Shown here one piece after another: positions 1 through 9,688 of a stretch of 64,000 nucleotides of DNA. This stretch comes from Auricularia sp. M13 (lineage: Eukaryota > Basidiomycota > Agaricomycetes > Auriculariales > Auriculariaceae). The translations under genes and the position numbers were made by a program. Where the stretch lies: NCBI GenBank assembly GCA_037042915.1, contig CM073204.1, forward strand, positions 186,001-250,000. The letters are read 5' to 3'. Within the stretch, counting starts at the first letter, position 1; each line of letters opens with the position of its first letter. The notes beneath the pieces were generated by a model, which was given only the letters and a program-made list of their open reading frames with translations, did no database searches and was not told the origin of the DNA.

Positions 1-406
1 TGCCCACGCGCCCACCGTCGTCGCGGCCCACGCAGCCGGACATCCCGCAGCAACAGCCACACACAATGCCGGCCGCTCTGCCACCAGTTCACGCGGCTTT
101 CATGGCACCAACAACGTCTTCGGTTGCCGACAAACAGACCCGTGTTTACAAGGCGAACCTCAGCACGTCGGCGGAGTGAGTGCTATTGCACTCGTATGCT
201 CGTGGGCTGACTCCATTACTTGAAGGATGCGAGTCCGCGCTGCGTGGGTCTAGGCAAGAAGAAGGAGGCCCGTGCGTGGTCTCGTTATCAGGCATATCTT
301 GCAAGCCCCGACGGTATCGCCGCCCTGAAGGTATGCAGTCTGTCCGATCCAGTGTGATTAAACGGTGCTCTCACACTCGATGTAGAAGGAGGAAGACAAG
401 GCATAA
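1..406 (+). CDS. 3' end of an unrecognised host gene (partial, three exons)
   Basis: The reading frame that starts at base 3 runs open to a GTGAGT donor at 176. A possible acceptor at 232-233 opens a second exon (234-330) and a second intron of 55 bases (331-385, GTATGC...TGTAG) leads to a final seven-codon exon that stops at 404-406. Both introns have typical basidiomycete length and the phases agree across both joins. The first exon is rich in Pro and Gln; the second contains the strongly protein-like stretch KKKEARAWSRYQAYLASPDG; the protein ends in a charged KKEEDKA tail. No family was recognised. The 5' part lies outside the window. An alternative acceptor at 251-253 would break the phase, so 232-233 is preferred. 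Confidence 0.5.
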
Positions 407-1089
407 TCGACTCTGCTTGCCGTACTCAACTCTGCTCGCCGTACACTTCTGTATGCTTGAAGTCACTCTGCTCCGCCCGCTTTCTAGCTATTCCACTTAC
501 ACTTGCTCTTTCCCCCACTTCTATTTGCTCTCTTCATTCGCTATCTTGCCCCAGTCCCCCAATTACGCTTAGCTTCTGCATGCTTTCGCTACATCTCGCT
601 ATTCCCGTGCTCTCCCCGTCGCATATTACTGCATATGCTAAGTACTGTATTACAATGTACATCAGCTACGAGAAATGCCACCTGCTTACGTCTAAAGAAG
701 ACAAAACTAGTCAGTGCAATGCAAAGGCCCAGGAAAGAATCGACAAAACTACCAGCCGGACAGTAATGTCTTGAACAGTCGTCTTTTGGCGAGGATCGGT
801 GGCAAAGTCAAGACAGACAACGACAAAGCTCGACACTTATCATAGAAGCGGTAAATGTCAACATCCGCCCAGCTTTGGCGTTGGCGGTCCTGACTGGGGT
901 CCAGCACTTGCAGGAGGGCATATTCTCTTCAAATTAAGTCCCAGGATCACCATTAAGCTCATTTTGAACAACTTGGTGTGGCCAGTTGCAGAACCGTGTG
1001 AGAATGAGCTCAGCAGAATCGGCCCTCGGCGGTAGTGGTGCAGCAGCATCTGTTCCGCCTGAGACTGTGCGGTCCTCAAATTCTATTTT
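407..1089. other. Intergenic stretch, pyrimidine-rich, no gene seen
   Basis: The first 250 bases are C/T-rich on the + strand, as expected just downstream of a fungal gene. Short open frames here overlap each other, have no homologous look, and lack intron signals. Nothing else is supported. Confidence 0.5.
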
Positions 1090-1102
1090 CCTGTGCGTTG
1101 CC

Positions 1103-3354
1103 AAGCAAGCTTCATGGACTCTTACCACCACCTGGTCAGAGTCAGTCTACCTCTGGCACACTCTGTCCTCTACATCTCGTCCTACTGGCCCTCCTAGGGG
1201 CCCAGGGGGTCCCCCTGGCCCTCCAAAGAGTGGTTCCAGCCTGCTCATGGCTCCCCAGTGGGGCTTGCCCTTGGGTGCTCCAGCCTAACCTGCCCTGGCC
1301 ACTGCAGCCCCCACCACTGCCCCTGGCCCCACCTCTGGCCCTGGACCTCCCTCTAGGATCACTCCCCCCGCCCTTGCCCCCCTTAAGCGGCCTGTAGATG
1401 CCCTGGCTAGTCCTGGGCAACTTGCAGGTTCTGCTGGGTCTGCACCACCTCCTGGGCGCATTTCTGGGCCTAAAAAGTCCAGGAAAAGTGGACCTGTTCC
1501 CTCTACCACCTCCCAGCACCTCCCACCCGAAAGGGCTAGCTCCCAGAGTGCCTGGCTGAGCCCTGGTGAGGTGCTCTGCCTCAGGAGGCCGCGCGTTCAC
1601 CGATTTCAAACTCCGCTCCGGATACTTCCGGACCCCCTCCTCCTGCCCCTGCACCACCACAGGCTCATTTCTCCTCCTCTGGCCTCGATACTTCGGCTCT
1701 GGGTGCCCCTAGGGGTGCCCTGGAGACTGAGCCAGTTGCTCCTGATCAGGACATGGACTCAGACTCTGAGGAGGACTATGATGGAGTTGACCTTGCTGCC
1801 TTTGCTGCTGATTGGGCCTCTACACCCCTGACTCCCAGCCACCTCAGGAACTCTGTCAAGCTGGTTAATAACCTTCTAGGCATGCTAAAGGTGCTCCTTG
1901 ATTACAGGGAGCATGTTCCACAGGCTGCTTCCATCATCAAGGACTTCTGCCACTCTGTTGTGCTGTCCTCCACCACTAGGCTGCTTCTTGCTCAGCAGGA
2001 GGAGCTTGGGAAGCTCTCTGCTATGGTAGCCTCGCTTAAGGGCGCCCCTGGAGGTGTGCCGGCTGCTGCAACTTCGTCTGCACCACCTGCTCCTGCTCGT
2101 CCTGCCAAGGACTCCTACGCTGCTCGCGCTGCCAAGTCAGCTCCACCACTACCCGCTGTGCCCCGCGTGCCAGCCTCAGCTACTCCTAGGACTTACTCGC
2201 CATGATGCTCGCCGCCTGATCCTTATGGTCAAGCCCAGTGCCGCTGTTCGCCTCGCTGTCAAGAATGCCGCCGCCGCCCGCTCTGCCATCAACACCGCAC
2301 TCGCCGGCGTCTCCCCTCCTGCTGCACCTCATCCCAGGCTTGGGGTGAGTGGTGTTGGCCTGACTCGCTCAGGCAATGTTGTTGTCTTTGCGCTGCCAGG
2401 TCTCACTGCTGCCGACTTAGAGCCCCACAGTGTGCTCATCGCCTCTGCCTTCCTGCCCCAGGAGGCCGCCCTTTCTGGTGCTGCTCGTGACAGCCTTTGG
2501 TTCAAGGCCGTTGTCTCTGATGTTGTGCCTCCTGACCTTGGCCAGCCCCTGCCGACGTCGCAGGAGTTGCAGGCCGAGGTGGAGGAGTTTACTGCCCACC
2601 AGTTTGCCTGGGCCGCCCCTCCCATGTGGTTGGGCCCACCTACTCGCATCATCCAGCAGGGCTCTGGCTCTGTGCTACTTTCCTTCACTCGTGAAGATGA
2701 CTTGCAGTACGTCCTTCGCCATGGTGTCTTCCTCTTTGGCCACGCTATGCGTGCTCGTCGCTTCCACGACTCTGGTCGTCCTCGCCCCTGCTCCAACTGC
2801 TGCAGTCTGGAGCACACTGCTCGTGCCTGCACCCAGGCCCCTCGCTGTGGTCTGTGTTCTCAGAGTCATTTGACTTCTGAGCATGGCTGCAGTGAGTGCG
2901 ACTTCTTTGCCGACGTCCATGATGGTCTTGCACACTGTGCACATACTGTCTTGTGCTGCCCCCACTGTGCTGGGTCCCACGCGATGTGCGACTCAGCTTG
3001 CCGCGTCTGGACTCGCCGTTCTGGTGGTCCCAGGAGAACTAGGAGGACATCTGGTGGTGGCCAGGTGGCCACTGCCATGGATGTGACTTGATTTGCTTTC
3101 CCCCTGAGTGCGTGTTTTGTTTTATTGTCTCTATGCCCCTATACCCCCCTCCCTATGCTTGCTGTGAACCTTCTTGTCGACCCCCTGACTTCACACCTGT
3201 GTGCACTTGATCCCTCTTCAACCCTGTTTAGACCTCCCCCCTGCTCGCCCCCTGTTCACCATTTGGATGTGTACTCTGTGCACTCCACAGCGTCTTGGCT
3301 CTGTATTTGTAGCCTGCTTACGCTGTCTAAAAATGAAGAATCTCTCTCTCTCTC
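1103..3354 (+). mobile_element. ORF1-only LINE-derived retroelement, copy A
   Basis: The copy is bounded by a 13-bp direct repeat CCTGTGCGTTGCC (1090-1102 and 3355-3367), the target-site duplication expected of target-primed reverse transcription. It contains a gag-like ORF1 and a 3' UTR of about 260 bases that ends in the family tail (TTGTAGCCTGCTTACGCTGTC) followed by a (TC)n run, but no endonuclease or reverse transcriptase. Copy C at 21326-23596 has the same left end (AGCTTC.TGGACTCTTACC) and the same organisation, so this is more likely a defined ORF1-only family than a random truncation. The reading frame of this copy is damaged. Confidence 0.8.
1113..3091 (+). pseudogene. LINE ORF1 (gag-like, CCHC zinc knuckles), decayed
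   Basis: The translation matches, frame by frame, the intact 668-residue ORF1 of copy C. Order of parts: a Pro/Ser/Gly-rich N-terminal third, an Ala-rich linker, an RNA-binding-like middle domain (2215-2740) and a Cys/His-rich end. The end carries a classic C-X2-C-X4-H-X4-C knuckle (CSNCCSLEHTARAC), then CGLCSQSH and CSECDF motifs. It would coat element RNA as a nucleocapsid-like protein. Compared with copy C there is an in-frame stop near 1286 and frame changes around 1570-1600 and 2190-2200, so no full-length protein would be made. The stop codon of the last frame is at 3089-3091. Confidence 0.75.
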
Positions 3355-3367
3355 CCTGTGCGTTGCC

Positions 3368-3640
3368 GTTAATAGATAGACTAAATACACCCTTTTCAAG
3401 GGAGCTCCTATTCACCTTCCTGGACGGTTGAATATACACATGGGAATCCACGGCCGGCACCGGATCGGTCACGCATATGTAACAGATCACGTGATGAGGC
3501 GGGTTTTTGGCCGGGCCTATCTTAGATCGAGCAGATGCGCCGATGTGTCGATCTCCCGGATTCCCCGGATTCGCGTAAGCTTCTTGAACTCCGACTTTCA
3601 CCAAGTCTGAGTCAGTGGAGCAATTCTCGCTTTTCCAGCG
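3368..3640. other. Spacer between two LINE copies
   Basis: About 270 bases between the 3' duplication of copy A and the first sequence attributable to the next LINE. It may include the 5' UTR of LINE B, whose true start could not be fixed because no matching duplication was found. No open frame of interest. Confidence 0.35.
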
Positions 3641-4398
3641 GGCCCCTTCATCCGCCTCTTCGATTTAAGGATCATGGCATCTTTCTGGACCCACCAGGAG
3701 TCTATCGAGCCCCGGTGCGACCCTCATGGGCCGGTGGATCGCGAGAAATCGCAGGTGCGAGTTCCAGGCAAAACTGGGACTCCTAGAGCGCACCACCACT
3801 CCCCCTCGCCTTCCCTCGCTTCCATGGAGCTAGATACCGGTCCTGTGCACTCCCTCTCGCGTTTGGGGTGGCTTGGCAAGGCCAAAGACCTCGTTAAGGC
3901 GCAGTTCAGCCCCAGGAGCAGCAGGAGCACCAGAGACGAGCAGCAGAGCAGGCAGCTCACTAGGAAGCGGTCTGACAGCCCTCCTAGACTCAGAGGTGCG
4001 CCCCAGCCAGTTCCACAGCTTTATAGACGGTCCTCCTTTCGTTCTTCGCATCCTGGGGTCGAGACGAACCTGGAGGCTCGCTTTGCAGCTCCTGGGGACG
4101 ACCCCTTCGTTTCTGGACTCGATTCTTGCGCACACACATCTCCCACATCCCCTCCTGCATTCCACACCATTCCTGGCACCAGAGCGCACTCTGTGCGCGT
4201 CCCAGGCTCGCTTTTGAGCGAGGGTGACGTGGCCCCATCGGCTCCGGCCGGAGCGGACCGGTACCGCCTCCAGGAAGCGCCGGAACGCGCAGGAGGAGCC
4301 CAGCAGTCCCCTCCACCCCAACTCGAGCTGCACACTCTGGTGTGCAGCAGCTGGCTGCACTGACTCCAAATCGCTCAGAACACGCTCCTACCGCTTCA

Positions 4399-4825
4399 AT
4401 GCGGCCCACAGTGTCTGCTCCTCGCCCCCTTAGTGCACTGCACACTGCTGGCGAGCCTGCTGCACTCACAACATCTGCTGTGCGCTCTGGGGTGTCCAAG
4501 GATGCCCTGGGCGCAATTCCGGCTCGTTCAACGGGCATTGGTATCGATGACCGGCTGGGGGCGTCAGGAAAGGTGGATGGGCTCGTCCTCGAGCAGGGCG
4601 CCGCATATCGAGCCACTAGCTCACCTGCTGCGCCCAAAATCGTCGAAACGAGTTCGGCCTCACCAGAACAGGCTGAGGGAGCATCCAGATTGCAGGGCCT
4701 CGTTCCCACCGCTTCTGGACGCGCTCCTCGAGTTGCTGCACATGGCAGCAGCTCAGATCGCGCCCCCTCGGTCAGAAATGACTGGGGTGTCGACTCAGCT
4801 CCTGGAGAGCCTCAATCGGCGCATA
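4399..4825 (+). pseudogene. N-terminal part of LINE B ORF1, cut by LINE D
   Basis: A Ser/Ala/Pro-rich open frame begins with ATG at 4399 and runs to the LINE D insertion site. It resembles the low-complexity N-terminal third of the other LINE ORF1 proteins. A second frame here (about 4690-4820, LLELLHMAAAQIAPP) is also protein-like, so a frame change within this stretch is possible. The weak open frame at 3674-4363 upstream may be 5' UTR or an earlier part of ORF1. Confidence in the exact frame is low; the assignment to LINE B rests on position and orientation. Confidence 0.4.
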
Positions 4826-4847
4826 GAGAGAGAGAGAGAGAAATTCT

Positions 4848-5339
4848 CAGGGGGCAGGCCCGATAACAGATCACAATATAGGGTGGGGTGGGGTGGGTCG
4901 TGGGAAGATGGCGGGCGCTTATCTCGGCGCCAACACGCCGAGAGTCCTCTGAGAGCATCTTCAGGGTCTTAAAGCTCAATGCACACATTTATAGGGTAAA
5001 ACCTGCTGGAATCATCCTTGATATACCCTCAGTATGCTATCTAAGGTTTTTTTCTCAGTATTCACACCCGGTTGTGCAACTGTACAGTTGGCTTGGCATT
5101 GCACATTATGTACGGTTCGGCATTTACTGGGCGAATGAATTCCATTGATCAGAATTGAGACAACTCAGAGTAGTCAGAGTGATGCTTTAGTGGCCGATGA
5201 GGGCTGAAAATCCAAGGGAGACCAAGAAACGCTCTCAGAGGACTCTCGGCGTGTTGGTGCCGAGATAGGCGCCGGCCATCTTCCCACGACCCACCCCACC
5301 CCACCCTATATTGTGATCTGTTATCGGGCCTGCCCCCTG
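4848..5339. mobile_element. hAT-type MITE with long terminal inverted repeats
   Basis: A 492-bp element with inverted ends that start CAGGGGGCAGGCCCGATAAC and stay nearly perfect for about 120 bases (4848-4970 against 5225-5339), including an unusual GGGGT repeat. It is bounded by a perfect 8-bp duplication GAAATTCT (4840-4847 and 5340-5347). An 8-bp duplication and CAGGG ends are hallmarks of the hAT superfamily. There is no transposase, so it depends on an element elsewhere. It sits in the tail of LINE D, so it is younger than that copy. Confidence 0.9.
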
Positions 5340-5839
5340 GAAATTCTTGAATTTTAGACAGCGTAAGCAGGCTACAAATACAGAGCCAAGACGCTGTGGT
5401 CTGTACAAAGTACATTCCAATGGGTCAACATGCGGCAGGCAAGGGGGGTCGTAACAGGGGTGTAGAGGGATCTAGTGCAAACTGGTGTGGATTCTGGGTG
5501 TAACAAAGTTGTGAGCGCAGTTTCATAGGGGTATAGGGGCATAGGGGCATAGAATAAATAAAAATATACAAACATACCATAACTTCATGCGCCTCATCAG
5601 CACATGAAGTGACCAGCTCGCCAGTAAGCAAGCAGATGTTAGCAAGTAAGCAGCTGCATGTGGCCCTTTAGGGCCACTGTGGGTGTATCTCTTGAGACAC
5701 TCAAGAAAAGTATCTTAGGGACTGATAGAGGGTAGAGGGCAGAGTCTGGATGGGTGGGGATGTAGCCTACAGACAAAAGCGCACCGCAACATGGTCAAAG
5801 CCATGTGGAGCCACGGCGCAGCTCATGGTCCCCCCAACC

Positions 5840-6259
5840 CTAAGGGTCCTGCGGCGGTGGCTCACCAGTTTTGGTGAACGCACCCGAGGAGTGGATGAAT
5901 TTGGCCAAGGCAGAGATGCCCTTGCGCGTACTGAGTAGCGCATGCGTCCCAAGCAAGTCAGGCTTGAAGGAGGCAAAGTGGTGATAGTGCTCGTCATGGC
6001 GCTCGCAATCTCTAAGGATGTGATCGCGTGTCTGCAAGTGGTGTCCACAGGGGCAAGCCACATCTTCAGTGGGAACATGGCGCTGGTAGTACTCGCCCAT
6101 GAACGCATGTCCAAGGCGGCACTGCATGACCAGTCCATAAAGACGGCGAGGCAGCTCACCAAAGTGAGGTGGAGGGCGCCTCTTGGGTGGCCCATAGGCT
6201 GCCCTGGCATACAAACCCCGAGGAGGTGACTCTGCCCACTCCTCTATCCAAGTCTCCAT
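5840..6259 (-). pseudogene. LINE D ORF2 C-terminal remnant
   Basis: An open frame of about 139 codons covers the last part of ORF2: the sequence after RNase H and the cysteine-rich motif CPCGHHLQTRDHILRDC, ending in GEPPPQDP. It is the same C-terminus as LINE B at 23990-24404 with only a few residue changes. Only a fragment of the protein is present because of 5' truncation. Confidence 0.8.
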
Positions 6260-6294
6260 GACACGCTCCTTGGCACGTCTTCAATCGGCGCATA

Positions 6295-7768
6295 ACTGGG
6301 GCAGTTCTGCCCCAGGTGAACCACAGGCAACCAAGTTGTCTTCTGCTGCAACAAAGTTGCCCTATGCTCGCTCGCCCTAGCACCTCAATCCCCCAAGAGG
6401 AGACTATGTCAGTCTGTGGTGACGAGGACATGCAGTCTGTGCACTCAGTTCAGGACTGGAGGGCACAGAATGTGCCAGCCAACCTGGGCTGTCTGCCAGA
6501 CGGCACACCACTTGAGGAGGCAGTCAATGACATCAGGTCTGACCTGCAGCACCTCATTGCACGTGCCACTGCAGTCAATGCGGCTGTCTGGAACCAGGAA
6601 GACCAGTACTGGCGCTGGGCAGACCTGTGGACAGCAGAGCGCGTCACTGAGCTTGCCAGAGTCATGTGCTCTTCGGCAGCTGCAGGAGAAGCAGAGCAAC
6701 ACTTTGGGTACTTGTCCTGCCCACAGCCCACACTCCTTGACACCCTTGTCTCGGATATGGCTGAGGTCAAGCGCAACATTGCCTTCCTCACTGCCCAACA
6801 GGCCTCTGCGCCTTCAAGTGCCCAACAGCAGCAGCCTGCAGCAGCAGCAGCTCCCACAGCTGCTCCTGCAAAGGCAAGTGCGCCTGGCCGCTCCTATGCG
6901 TCGCGTGCTGCTCAGCCAGCTGCCAAAGGCACTGTGGTGCCTGCCCATCCCAGTGCGGTGCCAAAGCCACCTCCTACCAATGGTCGTGCGCGCCACCACC
7001 CAGGTCGTCTCATCCTGAACGTCCGTGCCACCCCTGAGCTCACTGCTCATGTGCGCAACAATGCGAGCCGCTTGCGCGCCGCAGTGAACACTGCGCTTGC
7101 TCCTCACAAGAGCAAGTCGCCTGCCAAGCTCCCACTTCGTGTCACAAGTGTGGACACCACCGCCTCTGGCAACATTGTGGTGGTTGCGGCAGATGGACTG
7201 ACTTCAGCCGATCTGGTTGAACATGGAGATGCAATTGCGTCTGCCATCGTGCCAGACTCTGGCTCATTCATCAAGGCGTCTCGCGACGAGCCTTGGCACC
7301 AAGTGCTAGTCAATGGTGTCTCGACTCGAGTTCATGACATTGAGGGACTTCCCACTGGGCAAGATCTCCTCTCAGACATTGTTGAGTTCAACACTCACAA
7401 GTTTGACTGGGCCACCCACCATGCCACGCTGGCTGGGAAGTGCAGCAGACCTTGCTGGCAAGACCTCAGGCTCTGTCATTCTGGCATTCCTGATTGAGGC
7501 AGACGCTCGCTATGCAGTTGAGCATGCAGTTAGTGTCTTTGGACGCCTCTGCTCAGTTCGCTACTTTGAGGACATGCCTCGTCTGCGCACCTGTGACAGG
7601 TGTTGCAGCCTTGACCACACTGCTCGCATTTGCGACAAGCCCATGCGCTGTGGAATCTGCAGTGCCAGCACCCACACCACTGCCAACCACACTTGCGAGC
7701 AGATGGAGTGCGAGTTCTACAGCTCTGCACATGCACCTGGAACTCACTGCGAGCACACTCAGCTCAAG
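6295..7768 (+). pseudogene. LINE B ORF1, main part (gag-like, CCHC)
   Basis: The frame from about 6316 to 7440 encodes a helical N-terminal region (LEEAVNDIRSDLQHLIARAT), an Ala/Gln/Pro linker and the same RNA-binding-like middle domain seen in copies A and C (GRLILNVRATPELTAHVRNN). A frame change near 7430-7450 moves the reading to the frame that carries the zinc knuckle CDRCCSLDHTARIC and then CGICSASTH. The frame breaks off at 7768, before the last cysteine block, where a LINE tail is joined. It is clearly related to, but a different subfamily from, the ORF1 of copies A and C. Confidence 0.75.
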
Positions 7769-7951
7769 GTTACACCCAGAATCCACACCAGTTTGCACTA
7801 GATCCCTCTACACCCCTGTTACGAACCCCCTTGCCTGCCCCATGTTGACCCATTGGAATGTACTTTGTACAGACCACAGCGTCTTGGCTCTGTATTTGTA
7901 GCCTGCTTACGCTGTCTAAAATTCAAGAATTTCTCTCTCTCTCTCTCTCTC
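7769..7951 (+). mobile_element. Very short LINE 3' tail (copy E)
   Basis: These 183 bases match the last part of the LINE B 3' UTR (compare 24755-24931): GTTACACCCAGAATCC through the TTGTAGCCTGCTTACGCTGTC tail to a (TC)n run. It lies between the truncated end of ORF1 and the middle of ORF2. No clear target duplication was seen, and about a kilobase expected between ORF1 and this part of ORF2 is absent, so the insertion may have come with a deletion. Confidence 0.7.
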
Positions 7952-8449
7952 GCTGAGGATGTGGACCTTGGCTCTGGAGCCAGCTACAACTTCAAGCATG
8001 CAGATGAGGCCGAGTTCAAGGCAGAGTTTTGCTCTCGCCTGGATGGCCATGCAGCAGTGTTTGCAGAGCTGCAAAGTGCTCCCAAGCACACTCGCAACAC
8101 TGAGCTCCTAGAGCGCACTGCAACAGCACTCCATGACGCTCTCAATGGTGCCACTCAGGCCAAGGTGCCCAAGAGGAGACCCTCTAAGCACTCTCAGCCC
8201 TGGTGGACTCCTGCACTCACCCAGAGCTTGCAGAAGATGCAAGATGCAGAGAGAGCTGCACAGGACTTTGCAAGGCGCATGCGCCGCTCCAATGCAGTCC
8301 TGACTGCAACTGCAGCCAGGGAGCGTAACTACCATCGTCGCCAGGTAAAGCGCACCAAGCGTGACTACTGGAACAAGGTAGTGGAGGATGCCACTGTGGA
8401 TGACATCTGGGACATGCGCAAGTGGTCCCAGGGACGTCGGGGGTACCGT
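7952..8449 (+). pseudogene. LINE B ORF2, linker between endonuclease and RT
   Basis: An open frame (AEDVDLGSGASYNF...KVVEDATVDDIWDMRKW) typical of the region between the endonuclease and the reverse transcriptase of Tad1-like LINEs, where a Trp-rich VDDIWDMRKW motif leads into the RT domain. It is interrupted by the gypsy element after GTACCGT and resumes in frame at 19345 (CGTTCTCCTGAC). Confidence 0.75.
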
Positions 8450-9193
8450 TGTGTGGCACAACCTGTGCACACGTACCTGTGCTGTGGAAAGGCATGGCCT
8501 TAAAACAGATATATTCGGCATCGATCTCCGTGATTCGGTCCTGACCCCCTAATCTCCGCTCCTAAGTCCGCACTTAAATCCGCGCAGCCCGTAACTCGCA
8601 CAGATTCGATGTTCACCCCTATTGCACAGTGATGACATGTACAGCCAAGCATAGCCTGTAGATTTTGTGACTCATGCAGTGTAGCCTGATGATTTCCTGT
8701 ATATTGTAATGGAAAATGACTCATAGGTTGGATTTGCGCAAGGAAATGACTCAACTGTTTGAATCATCTACAGCAACTGCAGTGCTGCTGAGTCATCTTG
8801 AGTCAAAGCGAACCATCCTAGTCATTGTATTTGTGACTCATTGTACTTTCACCACATGTATATAAAGCGCCTTGACGCCCCAGACTGAGAATAATAACAA
8901 CCACGGAGACGAACCAGTGGAACGTCCCAACTTGAATCCTAAACCTCTCTTGCAGCAGTAGCTTGAATACCAAGTGCTTCCTAGTCTTTCAACATCCAGA
9001 TCTGTAATCTGTCAGCTAATAGAGTTGGGCAGAACAGAGTGTTGATTTGATAGTGAGACTTTACTGTTCGAGTACACGTAACTGAGAAAGCATCAAGTGG
9101 AACGTCTACCAAGTCGCCTTCTATATCTCTCTCTACAACTGCCGATCGACGCAGCGACACCAGTAACCTGCTATATCGTTTTCCTGCTGTTCA
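8450..9193 (+). repeat. 5' LTR of the gypsy element
   Basis: Starts TGTGTGGCACAACC and ends CTGCTGTTCA. It contains a TATA-like TATATAAAG near 8858-8866. The sequence just after it (TTGTGGTGACCACCGC) is the expected position of a primer-binding site; the tRNA was not identified. Confidence 0.9.
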
Positions 9194-9688
9194 TTGTGGT
9201 GACCACCGCAGGGAAAAAGCTACAACAATCAGTAGCGTCCCATCTGATCAGCAGCGTCTTTTATCTCGTCAACGCTGGCCTCAAACCGGCCAAATACTCG
9301 ACCAGACACTCAAGCTAAGTCCGCTCTATCTGCAGCGCAAGCTTCTGCCAGGCGTAAACCAGCAGTCAAAGTTGGTAAACCCGGGAAATCACCATCATCT
9401 TTAGCTGTACGAGCTCCAAAGCCCATTGTTCACAAGCCAGTACATACTGCTGCTAAACGAACAGAAGACCCTAAAGGAAAGCGCCAAGCACTCTCAGAAG
9501 AGCTAACACCTCTACCTGAAGCAGAAGACGCACCTGGACCTTCAGGCTATCAATCCGAATCATCCCGTTCAACACCGAGCGTCTCAAGTGTTACATTTCA
9601 GCAGCACCTAGTCGCACCGATCACCCCATCTATTCCTATCACTACCACTTCCTACCCATTACCTACCCCACTGCAATCACTCATAACC

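Larger units (their letters stand above)
4826..6280 (-). mobile_element. 5'-truncated LINE (copy D), reverse strand
   Basis: Flanked by a perfect 14-bp duplication TCAATCGGCGCATA (4812-4825 and 6281-6294). On the minus strand it begins inside ORF2 at AGACGTGCCAAGGAGCG, the same point in the coding sequence as 23965-23981 of LINE B, and ends in the family 3' UTR and a (TC)n tail (GA-run at 4826-4839 on the + strand). It is interrupted by a MITE at 4848-5339. The coding part is almost identical to LINE B, which points to recent activity of the family. Confidence 0.85.

Noticed and set aside
1142-1660. Minus-strand 172-codon frame opposite LINE ORF1
   Set aside because: It mirrors the Pro/Gly-rich coding strand of ORF1; the same shadow appears opposite copy C. 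No domain and no independent support.
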